The notes beneath the pieces are model-generated. The model was not told where the DNA came from, ran no database searches, and saw only the letters and a program-made list of their open reading frames with translations. Both the position numbers and the translations under genes were made by a program. DNA of 64,000 bases, from NCBI RefSeq assembly GCF_900111005.1, contig NZ_FOFV01000029.1, positions 17,594 through 81,593 on the forward strand, in the 5' to 3' direction. The stretch comes from Lentzea albida. Its GTDB lineage: Bacteria; Actinomycetota; Actinomycetes; Mycobacteriales; Pseudonocardiaceae. This document shows positions 51,588-60,840 of this stretch, piece by piece. Every line of letters starts with the position of its first letter. Position 1 is the first letter of the stretch.

Positions 51588-52226
51588 TCACCTCCCCGCC
51601 CTGGCCCACGGCGTCAGCAGCCGCCCGATCAGCAACAGCAGGCCGTCCGCGAGCACCGCCAGCACGACCGTCCCGATGAGACCCGCGAGGACCTTGCCGG
51701 TGTAGTCGGTCTGGTAGCCCTCGGTGAAGAGCTGGCCGTAACCGCCGAGGCCAACCAGCGCGCCGACGCTCACCATGCTGATGTTCGACACGGTCGCGAC
51801 CCGCAGGCCCGCGATCGTGACCGGCAGCGCCAGCGGGAAGTCGACGGTGAGGAACCGGCGCAACGGCCGGTAGCCCATCGCGTTCGCGGCGGCGATCACG
51901 TTGCCCGGCACCGCGGACAGCGCGTCCGCGACCGATCTGATCATCAGCGCGACCGTGTAGACGGTCAGCGGCACGATGACGTTGATCTCGTCGAGGATCT
52001 TCACGCCGATCAGCACCGGCGTGATCACGATCAGCGCGATGGACGGGATGGTGAAGAGCACGTTGGCGAACGGGAAGAGCACCGCGCGCGCCGTCTGCGA
52101 CCGGCTGGCCCACCACCCGAGCGGGACGGCGAGCACGAACCCGATCAGCACCGGCACGACGGAGAGCCGCAGGTGCACCGCGGTGACTTCCCAGAACCTT
52201 TCCCAGTTCTCGAAAATCCAGGTCAC
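51588..52226 (-). CDS. Osmoprotectant ABC transporter permease
   Basis: The 212-residue permease has five to six helices and the EAA-like segment NVIAAANAMGYRPLRRFLTV. It starts GTG (MTWIFENWERFWEVTAVHLR) and overlaps the ATPase stop by 4 nt. It is the first of two permeases of the betaine/choline-type importer. Confidence 0.9.
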   Translation of the reverse strand: MTWIFENWERFWEVTAVHLRLSVVPVLIGFVLAVPLGWWASRSQTARAVLFPFANVLFTIPSIALIVITPVLIGVKILDEINVIVPLTVYTVALMIRSVADALSAVPGNVIAAANAMGYRPLRRFLTVDFPLALPVTIAGLRVATVSNISMVSVGALVGLGGYGQLFTEGYQTDYTGKVLAGLIGTVVLAVLADGLLLLIGRLLTPWARAGR

Positions 52227-53305
52227 TTCGGGACCTCACCCGCCGCGCGGGCCTTCGCGAGCGCCTGGATCACGTCGTCCGCCCTGACGACGCCCGTGAC
52301 CGCGCCGGCCTCGTCGACCACGACGCCGAGCGCCGACGGCGAGCTCAGGGCCGCGTCGAGCGCGCTGCGCAGCGTCGAGCCGTCGTACAGCGAACCGCCG
52401 GAGATCAGGTCGGACTCCCTGACCTCGACCTCACCGTCCACACCGGACAGCCAGCCCTTCGGCCGGTTCTGCTCGTCGACGGCCAGCGTCCAGTCCTCGA
52501 CGGTGATGCGCTCGCCGATCTTCGCCGTCGCGACGGGGTGCACGGGCACCTCGGCGTGCAGGAACGTCAGCGTGCGGTAGCCGCGGTCACGGCCGACGAA
52601 GGAGGCGACGAAGTCGTTGGCGGGCGCGGCCAGCAGCTCGGTCGGCTTCGCGTACTGCGCGAGGTGCCCGCCCGTCTGGAACACCGCGACGCGGTCGCCG
52701 AGCTTCAGCGCCTCGTCGATGTCGTGCGTGACGAAGACGATCGTCTTGTCGAGTTCCGCTTGCAGGCGAAGGAGTTCGTTCTGCAGGTCCTCGCGGACCA
52801 CCGGGTCCACGGCGCTGAACGGCTCGTCCATCAGCAGGACGGGCGGGTCCGCCGCGAGCGCGCGGGCGACACCCACGCGTTGCTGCTGACCGCCCGAGAG
52901 CTGGGCCGGGTACCGCTTGCCGAAGTTCGCGTCGAGACCGACGATCTCGAGCAGCTCCGCAGCCCTGGTGCGCGCCTTGCGTTTGTCCCAACCGGACAGA
53001 AGCGGCACGGTCGCGATGTTGTCCAGCACCGTGCGGTGCGGGAAGAGCCCCGCCTGCTGGATCACGTAGCCGATGCCGCGCCTCAACGTGGGCGGGTCGA
53101 CGGTCAGGACGTCCTTGCCGTCCACCAGGATCGTGCCCGACGTGGGGTCGATCATGCGGTTGACCATGCGCAGCGACGTCGTCTTGCCACAGCCGGAAGG
53201 ACCGACGAACACCGTGATGGTGCCCGCCTCGACCGCGAGGTCGAGCTCGTCGACAGCGATGGTCCCGTCCTCGAACCGCTTGGTTACGGCCCGGAACTCG
53301 ATCAC
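52223..53305 (-). CDS. Osmoprotectant ABC transporter ATP-binding protein
   Basis: The 360-residue ATPase has Walker A FVGPSGCGKTTSLRMVNRMI, signature AQLSGGQQQRVGVARAL, Walker B VLLMDEPFSAVDPV and VTHDIDEALKLGDR. The C-terminal ~110 residues include CBS-like repeats (STLRSALDAALSSPSALGVV and GVVRADDVIQAL), as in OpuCA, which sense ionic strength. GTG 53305 (VIEFRAVTKRFEDGT) is preferred over the longer frame to 53398 because it begins at the conserved NBD start. It is the first gene of the importer operon. Confidence 0.92.
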   Translation of the reverse strand: MIEFRAVTKRFEDGTIAVDELDLAVEAGTITVFVGPSGCGKTTSLRMVNRMIDPTSGTILVDGKDVLTVDPPTLRRGIGYVIQQAGLFPHRTVLDNIATVPLLSGWDKRKARTRAAELLEIVGLDANFGKRYPAQLSGGQQQRVGVARALAADPPVLLMDEPFSAVDPVVREDLQNELLRLQAELDKTIVFVTHDIDEALKLGDRVAVFQTGGHLAQYAKPTELLAAPANDFVASFVGRDRGYRTLTFLHAEVPVHPVATAKIGERITVEDWTLAVDEQNRPKGWLSGVDGEVEVRESDLISGGSLYDGSTLRSALDAALSSPSALGVVVDEAGAVTGVVRADDVIQALAKARAAGEVPK

Positions 53306-53437
53306 CCTTCGGATCCCTCCGGTCGTGACGGCCTCCCCGATTGGGCCGCCCTGGATGCGAATCCCAAAGACCTTAACTCGTTCGGCGTACCCCGGCACAA
53401 CGTTCCACGATGTGACAGGCCGTATGGTTTACCGCTT

Positions 53438-54988
53438 GTGACAATCGATCAGGTCCGGCAGTTGGTGGCGGAGCGCGGAGTGCACGGCCGCAAGCTCCGC
53501 GAGGTGTTGTCCCTGCTCAGCGAGGACTGGCACCCGCTGGCCGAACTGGTGCGCCTGCCCGCGGTGCCCCGGCGCACCGTGCAGGACCTGCTCAGGGCCC
53601 TGGGCGACGACGCCGAATCTTCAGACGATCGTTACCGCATCGCGCCCGGTGTGGTCGCCTCCTACCGCGCGGAGTTCGGCGTCGCCGGTGTGCGCGACCA
53701 CACCGACGTGTTGCGGCAGATCCTCGTGGACATCGCCGACGTGCCACCGCCGTTGTCCTCGCTGGACCACGTGCAGGCGACGGCCGAGACGGCGCTCAAC
53801 CGCGCCGTGTGGCTGGACTCCACGTACGACCTGGCGGGCAAGCGGTTGCTGTGCCTGGGCGACCACGACCTGACGTCGCTGGCCGTCGCCGCCGTCAACC
53901 CGCACGTGTCGATCACGGTCGTGGACCTCGACGAGCGCCTGCTGGAGTTCATCGACTCACGGGCCGAGGCGCGCGGGCTCGACATCCGGACGTTGCACTG
54001 CGACATGCGTTTCGGGCTGCCGCAGGCCGTGCTCGAGTCCGCGGACCTCGTGTTCAGCGACCCGCCGTACACGGCCGAGGGCATGGGCCTGTTCGCCGGA
54101 CGCGGCATCGAGGCGCTGGAGGACATCGCGGGAGGGCGGATCCTGCTCGCGTACGGGTTCTCCGACCGCACCCCCGCGCTGGGCCTGAAGGTGCAGCAGG
54201 AACTGCTGAAGCTCGGGCTGGTGTTCGAGGCGGTCCTGCCCGCGTTCCACCGCTTCGACGGCGCGCAGGCCATCGGGTCGGCCGCCGACCTGTACGTGTG
54301 CCGGCCCACGGGCAGGCGCGCGGTGTCCGGCGGCACGCGGATCTACACGCACGGCGCGCAGTCGGTCGAGTCGTCGGGGCCCTCCAAGGAAGCCCTGGCC
54401 GCGCTGTCGGAACTGGCTCCGCGTCCCGAGTCCTCGCCCCCGCCGAAGCCGCGCGGCGCCGGCTGGGCCGAGCCGGTCGGCAAGGGCGCGGCCTCACTGG
54501 CCGTCGACCTGTCCGCCGATCCGGGACCGTGGCTGCTGCGCACGTTGCTGGCGTCCTCGCCCGCACGGCTGGCGTGCCTCGTGCCGAACAACCACCCCGC
54601 GGTGTCGTCGGAAGCCGGGCAGAAGGAGCTGCAGGAACTGGTGCGGACCAGGTTCAAGCTGAAGTTCCTGCGCAACAACCCGGACGCCAAGACCACGATC
54701 GTCGTCGCCGACCAGGTCCTCACCGGCACGCTGTCGCTGGGCGAGCGCACGGTCCGCGAGGTCCTGATGAAGGCGCACGGCAAGCTCCGCAACGTGTGGC
54801 GCGAGGCGTTGATCACCGCGTCGCAGGGCGTGCTGACCAAGCGGCAGGCGGCCGAGATCGTCGACAACGCGTCGGTGCGGCAGGACGACCTCGATCTGAG
54901 GTTGATCGACCTGCCGAAGCACCGGATCGCGGCACTGCTGCCGGAGGTCTCAGCCAGCGCGGGGTATGTGGAGCGGACCGAGGGCTAG
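53438..54988 (+). CDS. Branched-chain polyamine synthase (BpsA)-like aminopropyltransferase
   Basis: The 516-residue protein has an N-terminal winged-helix-like region (residues ~1-65) and a Rossmann methyltransferase-like core. The core shows RLLCLGDHDLTSLAVAAV, ITVVDLDERLLEFIDSRAEA and ADLVFSDPPYTAEGMGLF. These match the N4-bis(aminopropyl)spermidine synthases of thermophiles, which transfer aminopropyl groups from decarboxylated S-adenosylmethionine. A C-terminal extension of about 170 residues with a Pro-rich linker is additional to the archaeal enzyme length. GTG 53438 follows TATGGT. In a mesophilic actinomycete the real substrate is uncertain. It overlaps the GGDEF-EAL gene by 39 nt. 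Confidence 0.75.
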   Translation: MTIDQVRQLVAERGVHGRKLREVLSLLSEDWHPLAELVRLPAVPRRTVQDLLRALGDDAESSDDRYRIAPGVVASYRAEFGVAGVRDHTDVLRQILVDIADVPPPLSSLDHVQATAETALNRAVWLDSTYDLAGKRLLCLGDHDLTSLAVAAVNPHVSITVVDLDERLLEFIDSRAEARGLDIRTLHCDMRFGLPQAVLESADLVFSDPPYTAEGMGLFAGRGIEALEDIAGGRILLAYGFSDRTPALGLKVQQELLKLGLVFEAVLPAFHRFDGAQAIGSAADLYVCRPTGRRAVSGGTRIYTHGAQSVESSGPSKEALAALSELAPRPESSPPPKPRGAGWAEPVGKGAASLAVDLSADPGPWLLRTLLASSPARLACLVPNNHPAVSSEAGQKELQELVRTRFKLKFLRNNPDAKTTIVVADQVLTGTLSLGERTVREVLMKAHGKLRNVWREALITASQGVLTKRQAAEIVDNASVRQDDLDLRLIDLPKHRIAALLPEVSASAGYVERTEG

Positions 54989-57900
54989 CACGGCGCGGAA
55001 CTCCTTGGGCGGCACCGGACGCGAGAACAGCCACCCCTGGTAGGCGTCCACCCCGACGCCGCGCAGGACGTGGAACTGCGTCGCGGTCTCGACGCCTTCC
55101 GCGACGCACTTGCGCCCCATCGCCCGCGCCATGTCGACCACGGCGCGGGCGACGGCGAAGTCCGAGGAGTCGTTGCCCACGCCGGAGACGAAGCGCCGGT
55201 CCACCTTGATGATCTGCGCCGGCAGGTCCTTCAGGCGGGCGAGCGACGAGTAGCCCGTGCCGAAGTCGTCGACGGCGAACTGCACGCCGCGCTTCACGAG
55301 CTCGTCCATCGACTGGCGGACGCGCGAGGGCAGGTCGACGAACGCCGTCTCGACGAGCTCCAGCACCACGCGTTCCCACGGGACGCCGGACTCCATGATC
55401 GCGGTCGACACGATGTCGACGAACTCGGGATCACCCGGCACCAGGCCGGCGAGGTTGACCGCCACCGACACCGGGCGGCCGTCGGGCGCGGGCCAGGTCG
55501 CGGCCTCGCGCAGGGCCGTGCGCAGCACCCAGCGGTCGAGCTCGCGCATCAGGTCGCCCTGCTCGGCGACCGGCAGGAACACGTCCGGCGGCAGCAGACC
55601 CCGGTCGGGGTGCGGCCAGCGCACCAGCGCCTCGGCGGTCAGCACGGCGCCGTCGACGCCGACGACGGGCTGGTAGTGCAACGCGAGGCCGTCGTGCTGC
55701 AGGGCGTCGCGGAGCTGGCCTTCGAGGTGCACCTGGCGGTCGGCCGACGCGATCAGCGCGGCCGAGGCCAGGGAGACGCGGCCGGCGCCGGCGCGCTTCG
55801 CCTCGAACATCGCGGCGTCGGCGAACCGGAGCAGGTCCGCGCCGTTGGCGCGCGAGCCGTTCGGGACGGCGGCGCCGATCGAGGCGGAGACCCTGACCAG
55901 CTGGCCGTGCACCGGGACGGCGGTCCGCAGCAGCGACGCGACCCGCGTGGCCAGCGCGTCGACGCCGCCGACCGAGTCGATGTCCTCGGAGATGATCACG
56001 TACTCGTCGCCGGACAGGCGGGCGGCGGTGCAGCCGTCGGGCAGGCCGCCCTCGAGCCGGCGGGCCAGGGCGACCAGCAGTTCGTCGCCCGCGTCGTGGC
56101 CGAGGGAGTCGTTGACGCGCTTGAAGTTGTCGATGTCGCAGAACAGGACGGCGACCTTGGAGCGGGCGGGACCCTCCAGCGCCTTGCCGAGGATCTCCTT
56201 CACCAGCGCGCGGTTCGGCAGGCCGGTCAGCTCGTCGTGCGTGGCCTGGTGGCGCAACGCCTCGGCGGCGCGGCGGCGTTCGGTGATGTCGAGGAACACG
56301 ATCAGCCAGAAGCGGCGGCCGTCGTCCTGCACGGACAGCGCGATGTGCAGCTCGCAGTAGACCTTCTCGCCGTCGGGGCGGACGAGGATGCGCTGCGGGA
56401 TCTTCTGCGTGCGTTCGGCGGCCCACTGCAGGCCCGGCGACGTGTCCTCGGGGTGGGTGAGCTGCTCCGCCGTCATGCCGCGCAGCTGCTCCAGCTCCAT
56501 GCCGAGCAGGTCGCACAACGCGTCGTTGGCGTCGACCAGGCGCTCGCCCTCGTCGAACAGGCCGATGCCCACGGGCGTCACGGACACGAGGTCGGTGAAG
56601 CGCTGCGACGACCGCTTCATGCGCGCCTCGGCGGCCCGTTGCTCGGTGACGTCCTGGGCGGTGCCGACGGCGAGCCGCTTGCCGCGCGGGTCGTGGACGA
56701 TCATGCCGTGGCAGCGGAAGATGCGGGTCAGTCCGTCGGTGGGCCGCACCACGCGGTGCTCGCACTGGACGGCGACCTCGTCCACGGAGAGCTGGCGCCA
56801 CAGGTCGTCGACCCAGCCGCGGTCCTCGGGGTGCACTAGGTCGAGGTAGTACTGGTAGCTGCCGCCGACGTCCGCAGGGATGCCGTAGAGCTCGCGCAGC
56901 ATGTCCGACCAAACGACCACGCCGTTGGCCGGGTTCCACTCCCACATGCCGAGTCGGGCGGCCTGCTGCGCGTCCGCCAGTCTTCGGCGGTCCTCGCGCA
57001 TCTGGCGTTCCAGCGCCCGCGCCTCGGTGATGTCCTGGATGGTGCCGTGGTAGCGCTCGATGCGGCCGGACGGCGCGATCTCCGCGCGGGCCCGGCACAT
57101 GTAGACGCGCTCGCCGATCTCGCTGCGGACCTCGATCTCGACCGGGGCGTCGTCGGAGGTGTGCAGCAACCGGTGGCGCAGCTCCTTGACGGCCTCGCGG
57201 TCGTCCGGGTGCACGCCGCTGAGCAGGTCCTCGTCCGGCGTCATGCCGAGCTCGGCGAACATCTCCATCAGCACTTCGCTGCGGTGCACGGCGCGCGTGC
57301 CCGTCTCGTACGCCCAGCTGCCGATGCGGGCGATGCGCTGCGCCTCCAGCAGCCGCGCCCGTTCCTGGGCGAGCTCGCTGGCCGCGCGCTTGGCCTCGGT
57401 GATGTCGCGGATGTAGCCGGTGATCTTGTCGAGGGAGCCCCCGTCGTCGAGCTTCGCCTCGGCGACGCCGCGGATCCACCGCAGCTGGCCGTCCGGGCGG
57501 ACGATGCGGTACTCGATGTCGATCGGGTCGCCGGTGATCTCGCGACCGTGCCAGTACGTCTCGACCATCCGGTAGTCGTCGGGGTGCACGACGTCGAGGA
57601 CGGCCTGCGCGCCGGGCACGACCGTGCCGCGTTCGAGGCCGAGGAGCTCGTAGTGCGTGTCCGACCAGACGGTCAGGCCCGTGCCGGGGTCGAACTCCCA
57701 GGAGCCCAGTTCGGCGACCCGCTGCACCTTGCGCAGCCGGCGCTGTTCGTCGCGCAGCGCGTCCGCGGCGGCGGAGAGGTCGGAGACGTCGATCAGCAGG
57801 ACGGCCTGCAGGCCCGTTCCCGGAACGGCGTGGCGGGCGACGCGCACCGGCAGCTCGGAACCGTCCGCGCGCAGCAGCCGCAGGTCGGAGGAGTTGCCGA

Positions 57901-58117
57901 GGAGCAGTTCACCGAGCGGGTGCCCCACGAGGTCGTCGGCCCCCTGCGCGGCCGCGAGCTCCACGGCGGCGGGGTTGGCCTGCATGACGACGCCCTTGAC
58001 GTCGACGAGCAACGACGGAGCATCGGGCAACGTCAGCCCGTCGAGCGTCATCGGGGGTTTCGCAGCCGTCCGTGCACGGCCGTTCACCACCGTCGCCCGT
58101 CCCACCCACTTGGGCAC
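54950..58117 (-). CDS. Multi-PAS GGDEF-EAL cyclic-di-GMP protein
   Basis: This is a protein of about 1055 residues with five PAS/PAC units in the first ~600 residues (for example DITEAKRAASEL, QDVTEQRAAEARMKR), then GGDEF and EAL domains. The GGDEF site reads RLSGDEYVI (~702), a SGDEY variant that may or may not synthesise c-di-GMP. The EAL domain keeps TAEALVRW, VNLAG, ELVET, DDFGTGYSS, IKVDR, VAEGVET and the YQGWLFSRP Gln, so phosphodiesterase activity is likely. The start is set at GTG 58117 because a terminator hairpin lies just before the upstream ATG 58195; the true start is uncertain. It is predicted soluble, sensing through PAS ligands. Confidence 0.88.
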   Translation of the reverse strand: MPKWVGRATVVNGRARTAAKPPMTLDGLTLPDAPSLLVDVKGVVMQANPAAVELAAAQGADDLVGHPLGELLLGNSSDLRLLRADGSELPVRVARHAVPGTGLQAVLLIDVSDLSAAADALRDEQRRLRKVQRVAELGSWEFDPGTGLTVWSDTHYELLGLERGTVVPGAQAVLDVVHPDDYRMVETYWHGREITGDPIDIEYRIVRPDGQLRWIRGVAEAKLDDGGSLDKITGYIRDITEAKRAASELAQERARLLEAQRIARIGSWAYETGTRAVHRSEVLMEMFAELGMTPDEDLLSGVHPDDREAVKELRHRLLHTSDDAPVEIEVRSEIGERVYMCRARAEIAPSGRIERYHGTIQDITEARALERQMREDRRRLADAQQAARLGMWEWNPANGVVVWSDMLRELYGIPADVGGSYQYYLDLVHPEDRGWVDDLWRQLSVDEVAVQCEHRVVRPTDGLTRIFRCHGMIVHDPRGKRLAVGTAQDVTEQRAAEARMKRSSQRFTDLVSVTPVGIGLFDEGERLVDANDALCDLLGMELEQLRGMTAEQLTHPEDTSPGLQWAAERTQKIPQRILVRPDGEKVYCELHIALSVQDDGRRFWLIVFLDITERRRAAEALRHQATHDELTGLPNRALVKEILGKALEGPARSKVAVLFCDIDNFKRVNDSLGHDAGDELLVALARRLEGGLPDGCTAARLSGDEYVIISEDIDSVGGVDALATRVASLLRTAVPVHGQLVRVSASIGAAVPNGSRANGADLLRFADAAMFEAKRAGAGRVSLASAALIASADRQVHLEGQLRDALQHDGLALHYQPVVGVDGAVLTAEALVRWPHPDRGLLPPDVFLPVAEQGDLMRELDRWVLRTALREAATWPAPDGRPVSVAVNLAGLVPGDPEFVDIVSTAIMESGVPWERVVLELVETAFVDLPSRVRQSMDELVKRGVQFAVDDFGTGYSSLARLKDLPAQIIKVDRRFVSGVGNDSSDFAVARAVVDMARAMGRKCVAEGVETATQFHVLRGVGVDAYQGWLFSRPVPPKEFRAVLALGPLHIPRAG

Positions 58118-58198
58118 CGACCCACCCTCTCCCGCATTCACCGCCCGCGGCAATTCGGGTGGGCAAGACAACGGCACCCGAACGGCGGCAAACACGAA

Positions 58199-58230
58199 CC
58201 CTCTCCACGGGTGAACACCCGTGGAGAGGG
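58199..58230 (-). terminator. Terminator after malic enzyme
   Basis: The arms 58199-58212 and 58217-58230 (CCCTCTCCACGGGT) are perfect complements with loop GAAC or GTTC, followed on the reverse strand by TTCGTGTTTG. Confidence 0.8.
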
Positions 58231-58342
58231 ACGGTAGCGCTTCAGAGCGTCATCGCCCACCCCTGCACGGGTTAACGAAAAGCCACGTTCGTGGTTCCGG
58301 TTCCCGTGAAGATGCAAATCGGTGGCGAATAGGAGAGCGGGA

Positions 58343-59539
58343 TCAGGCGACTCCGTCGGCCTTCGCCGCCACGGCCACAGCCGCCGCGACCTCGGGTCCG
58401 ACGCGCGGGTCCAGTGCCGAGGGAACAATTCGGTCTGGGCCCAAATCATCCTTCGCGACCGCGAGAATGGCATCCGCGGCGGCGAGTTTCATGCCTTCCG
58501 TGATCCGGCGCGCACCCGCGTCGAGAGCCCCGCGGAAAATGCCGGGGAACGCGAGCACGTTGTTGATCTGGTTCGGGAAGTCGCTGCGGCCGGTCGCCAC
58601 GATCGCGGCGTGCCTGCCCGCGACCTCCGGGTGCACCTCCGGGTCCGGGTTCGACAGCGCGAAGACGACCGAGCCGGGCGCCATGCTCGCGATGAGGTCC
58701 TCGGACACCTTGGACGACGACACGCCGATGAAGACGTCGGCGCCGCGCAGGGCCACGTCGATGCCGCCGTCGAGGCCGCTCCGGTTCGTGACGGCCGCGA
58801 TCTCTTCCTTGATCGGGTTGAGCCCGGCGCGGCCCGTGCGGACGATGCCGCGCGAGTCGAGCAGCGTGATGTCACCGGCGCCGGCGGCGATGAGGATCTT
58901 GGCGATCGCGATGCCCGCGGCACCCGCACCGGAGATGACCACCCGCTGGTCGCCGATGTTCCTGCCGAGGACCTCGTTCGCGCCGTTGAGCGCGGCCAGC
59001 GACACGACGGCCGTGCCGTGCTGGTCGTCGTGCATGACCGGGCAGTCGAGCGCTTCGATCAGCTTCTGCTCCAGCTCGAAGCAGCGCGGCGCGGAGACGT
59101 CCTCAAGGTTGACCGCGCCGAACGACGGGCGCAGCCGCACGAGCGTCTCGACGATCTCGTCCACGTCCGTCGTGTCGAGCACGAGCGGGATGGAGTCGAG
59201 GCCGCCGAACGTCTTGAACAGCGCCGACTTGCCCTCCATGACGGGCAGCGACGCGCGGGGGCCGATGTCACCGAGACCGAGCACCGCCGTGCCGTCGCTG
59301 ACGACGGCGACGAGGCGGTGCGCCCACGTGTACTTCGCGGCCAGCGACGCGTCCTGCGCGATGGCCTTGCTCACTCGGGCGACACCGGGGGTGTAGGCGA
59401 TGGACAACGCCTTCGGGTCAGCGAGCGAGGCGGTCGCACCGACCTCGAGCTTCCCGCCCAGGTGCGCGTTGAAGATCTCGTCATCCGTCAACTGCGTCGG
59501 ATCCGAGTTCTCGGTACGGGCTTCGTTCACTGCTGTCAC
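58343..59539 (-). CDS. NAD(P)-dependent malic enzyme
   Basis: Malic enzyme decarboxylates L-malate to pyruvate, making NAD(P)H. The 398-residue short form has GGKLEVGATASL, LSIAYTPGVARVSKAIA (with Tyr), LPVMEGKSALFKTFGGLD (with the catalytic Lys), MHDDQHGTAVVSLAALNGA (metal ligands) and the nucleotide loop VVISGAGAAGIAIAKIL. There is no C-terminal phosphotransacetylase domain, unlike MaeB. GTG 59539 with GGAGG upstream is preferred over the longer frame. It stands alone between a terminator and a 334-bp gap. Confidence 0.93.
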   Translation of the reverse strand: MTAVNEARTENSDPTQLTDDEIFNAHLGGKLEVGATASLADPKALSIAYTPGVARVSKAIAQDASLAAKYTWAHRLVAVVSDGTAVLGLGDIGPRASLPVMEGKSALFKTFGGLDSIPLVLDTTDVDEIVETLVRLRPSFGAVNLEDVSAPRCFELEQKLIEALDCPVMHDDQHGTAVVSLAALNGANEVLGRNIGDQRVVISGAGAAGIAIAKILIAAGAGDITLLDSRGIVRTGRAGLNPIKEEIAAVTNRSGLDGGIDVALRGADVFIGVSSSKVSEDLIASMAPGSVVFALSNPDPEVHPEVAGRHAAIVATGRSDFPNQINNVLAFPGIFRGALDAGARRITEGMKLAAADAILAVAKDDLGPDRIVPSALDPRVGPEVAAAVAVAAKADGVA

Positions 59540-59873
59540 GGGGTCCCTCCTGCGGTGCGGGCGGCGTATTTGCCCCAACTTGGGCTCATCACCAAACGGC
59601 GCACCGGCCCAGCGTTGTCACGCCGGGTACACGGGGCCTTGAAACCCGGTCGACTTCATGGATGAGTTTTCCACCGTTGAAGCGCCCGAGTGCTGCGGGT
59701 GACGGAAGTGTGGCAGGGTCCGGCGCCGCTGTCTGCGGCGGGGATCACACTTTTTCCGCAGGTCAGAGGGCATGTAGCAAGACGTCCGTCCGGTTTTCTG
59801 CACCGACCGGTCAGTTTCTGCAGGCAGGAAGCACCCAATCGTTCAAGAAGAATGACGCCTTAGAGTGACGGCC
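59540..59873. other. Intergenic region between malic enzyme and epimerase genes
   Basis: It contains the ribosome-binding site of the malic enzyme gene, a short dyad GCCCCA-ACTT-GGGGC-like near 59573, a hairpin GCCGCTGTCTGCGGC near 59730, and two similar segments ending TTTCTGCA (near 59793 and 59816). TAGAGT 7 nt before 59874 is the -10 of the next gene. No ORF is convincing. Confidence 0.5.
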
Positions 59874-60473
59874 ATGCTGGCGAGTTCGCTGAAAATTGAC
59901 GGCGCGTTCGAGTTCACCCCTCGGACATTTCCCGACGACCGCGGCGTGTTCGTCTCGCCGTACCAGGAGGCAGCCTTCGTCGAGGCGGTCGGGCACCCCC
60001 TGAAGGTCGCCCAGACCAACCACAGCGTCTCCCGCGCGGGCACCATCAGGGGCATCCACTACGCCGACGTCCCGCCGTCCCAGGCGAAGTACGTCTTCTG
60101 CCCGCGAGGCTCGTTCATCGACGTGGTCGTCGACATCCGCGTCGGCTCCCCGACCTTCGGCCAGTGGGACGCCGTCCTCGTGAACTCCACGAAGTGCAAC
60201 GCCGTCTACCTCTCCGAGGGCCTCGGCCACGCGATGATCGCGCTGGAGGACGACACGACGATGAACTACCTCTGCTCCACCGTCTACAACCCGACCGGCG
60301 AACACGGCCTGACCCCGCTCGACCCGGCGCTCGACCTCCCGTGGCCGCGCGAGCTCGAGTTCCAGCTGTCGGAGAAGGACACCTCGGCCCCCACCCTCGC
60401 CGAGGCCTACGAGGCAGGCGTCCTCCCCCGCTACGAGGACTGCGTCGCGCTGTACGCGTCCCTCAAGGTCTGA
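59874..60473 (+). CDS. dTDP-4-dehydrorhamnose 3,5-epimerase family protein
   Basis: The 199-residue cupin has PRTFPDDRGVFVSPYQEAAF, QTNHSVSRAGTIRGIHYADV (catalytic His), YVFCPRGSFIDVVVDIR and YLSEGLGHAMIALEDDT, matching RmlC-type epimerases that act on dTDP-4-keto-6-deoxyglucose. ATG 59874 is preferred over GTG 59865 because TAGAGT lies 7 nt upstream in a leaderless arrangement. No other deoxysugar genes are nearby, so it may serve a distant rhamnose or natural-product pathway. Its end overlaps the maturation peptidase gene by 11 nt. Confidence 0.88.
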   Translation: MLASSLKIDGAFEFTPRTFPDDRGVFVSPYQEAAFVEAVGHPLKVAQTNHSVSRAGTIRGIHYADVPPSQAKYVFCPRGSFIDVVVDIRVGSPTFGQWDAVLVNSTKCNAVYLSEGLGHAMIALEDDTTMNYLCSTVYNPTGEHGLTPLDPALDLPWPRELEFQLSEKDTSAPTLAEAYEAGVLPRYEDCVALYASLKV

Positions 60474-60765
60474 GAGTCGGCCTCGGCCATAGTCGAGCTT
60501 TGACGACTCCGAGCACCTCCGCAGGTCCGAGGTGTTCGGAGTCCGTGCTCGCGAACGGGTTGTCGCCCACCACGTGCCACCCGCCGTCCACTTGATGAGA
60601 GACACGTTTGACCGACAGCTGACCGGGCCGACTCGCCCACCGCACGAGCGCGATCTGCCCCGGCACGGGCTCCACACCCCACCTGACCAGCACGATGTCG
60701 TCGTTCCTGAGGGCGGGGGCCATCGACGGCCCGCGCACGAGCACGGTGGACAGACGCGGTCTCAA
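60463..60765 (-). CDS. sodX: Nickel-type superoxide dismutase maturation protease
   Basis: The 100-residue S24/S26-type peptidase has the catalytic Ser in VLVRGPSMAPALRNDDIVLV and the Lys in QLSVKRVSHQ, with the conserved WHVVGDNPFASTDSEHLG. It lacks a membrane anchor, unlike signal peptidase I. It is divergent from sodN, the usual partner, and removes the N-terminal propeptide so that His1 of Ni-SOD is free to bind nickel. The assignment rests on motif plus neighbourhood. Confidence 0.9.
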   Translation of the reverse strand: MRPRLSTVLVRGPSMAPALRNDDIVLVRWGVEPVPGQIALVRWASRPGQLSVKRVSHQVDGGWHVVGDNPFASTDSEHLGPAEVLGVVKARLWPRPTLRP

Positions 60766-60840
60766 CGATCACCTTTCGCGTGGCCGGAGTAGGGTCCTAC
60801 CTGTCGGAGCATCCACTGTTTTTTCATTCTGGGAGGAACG

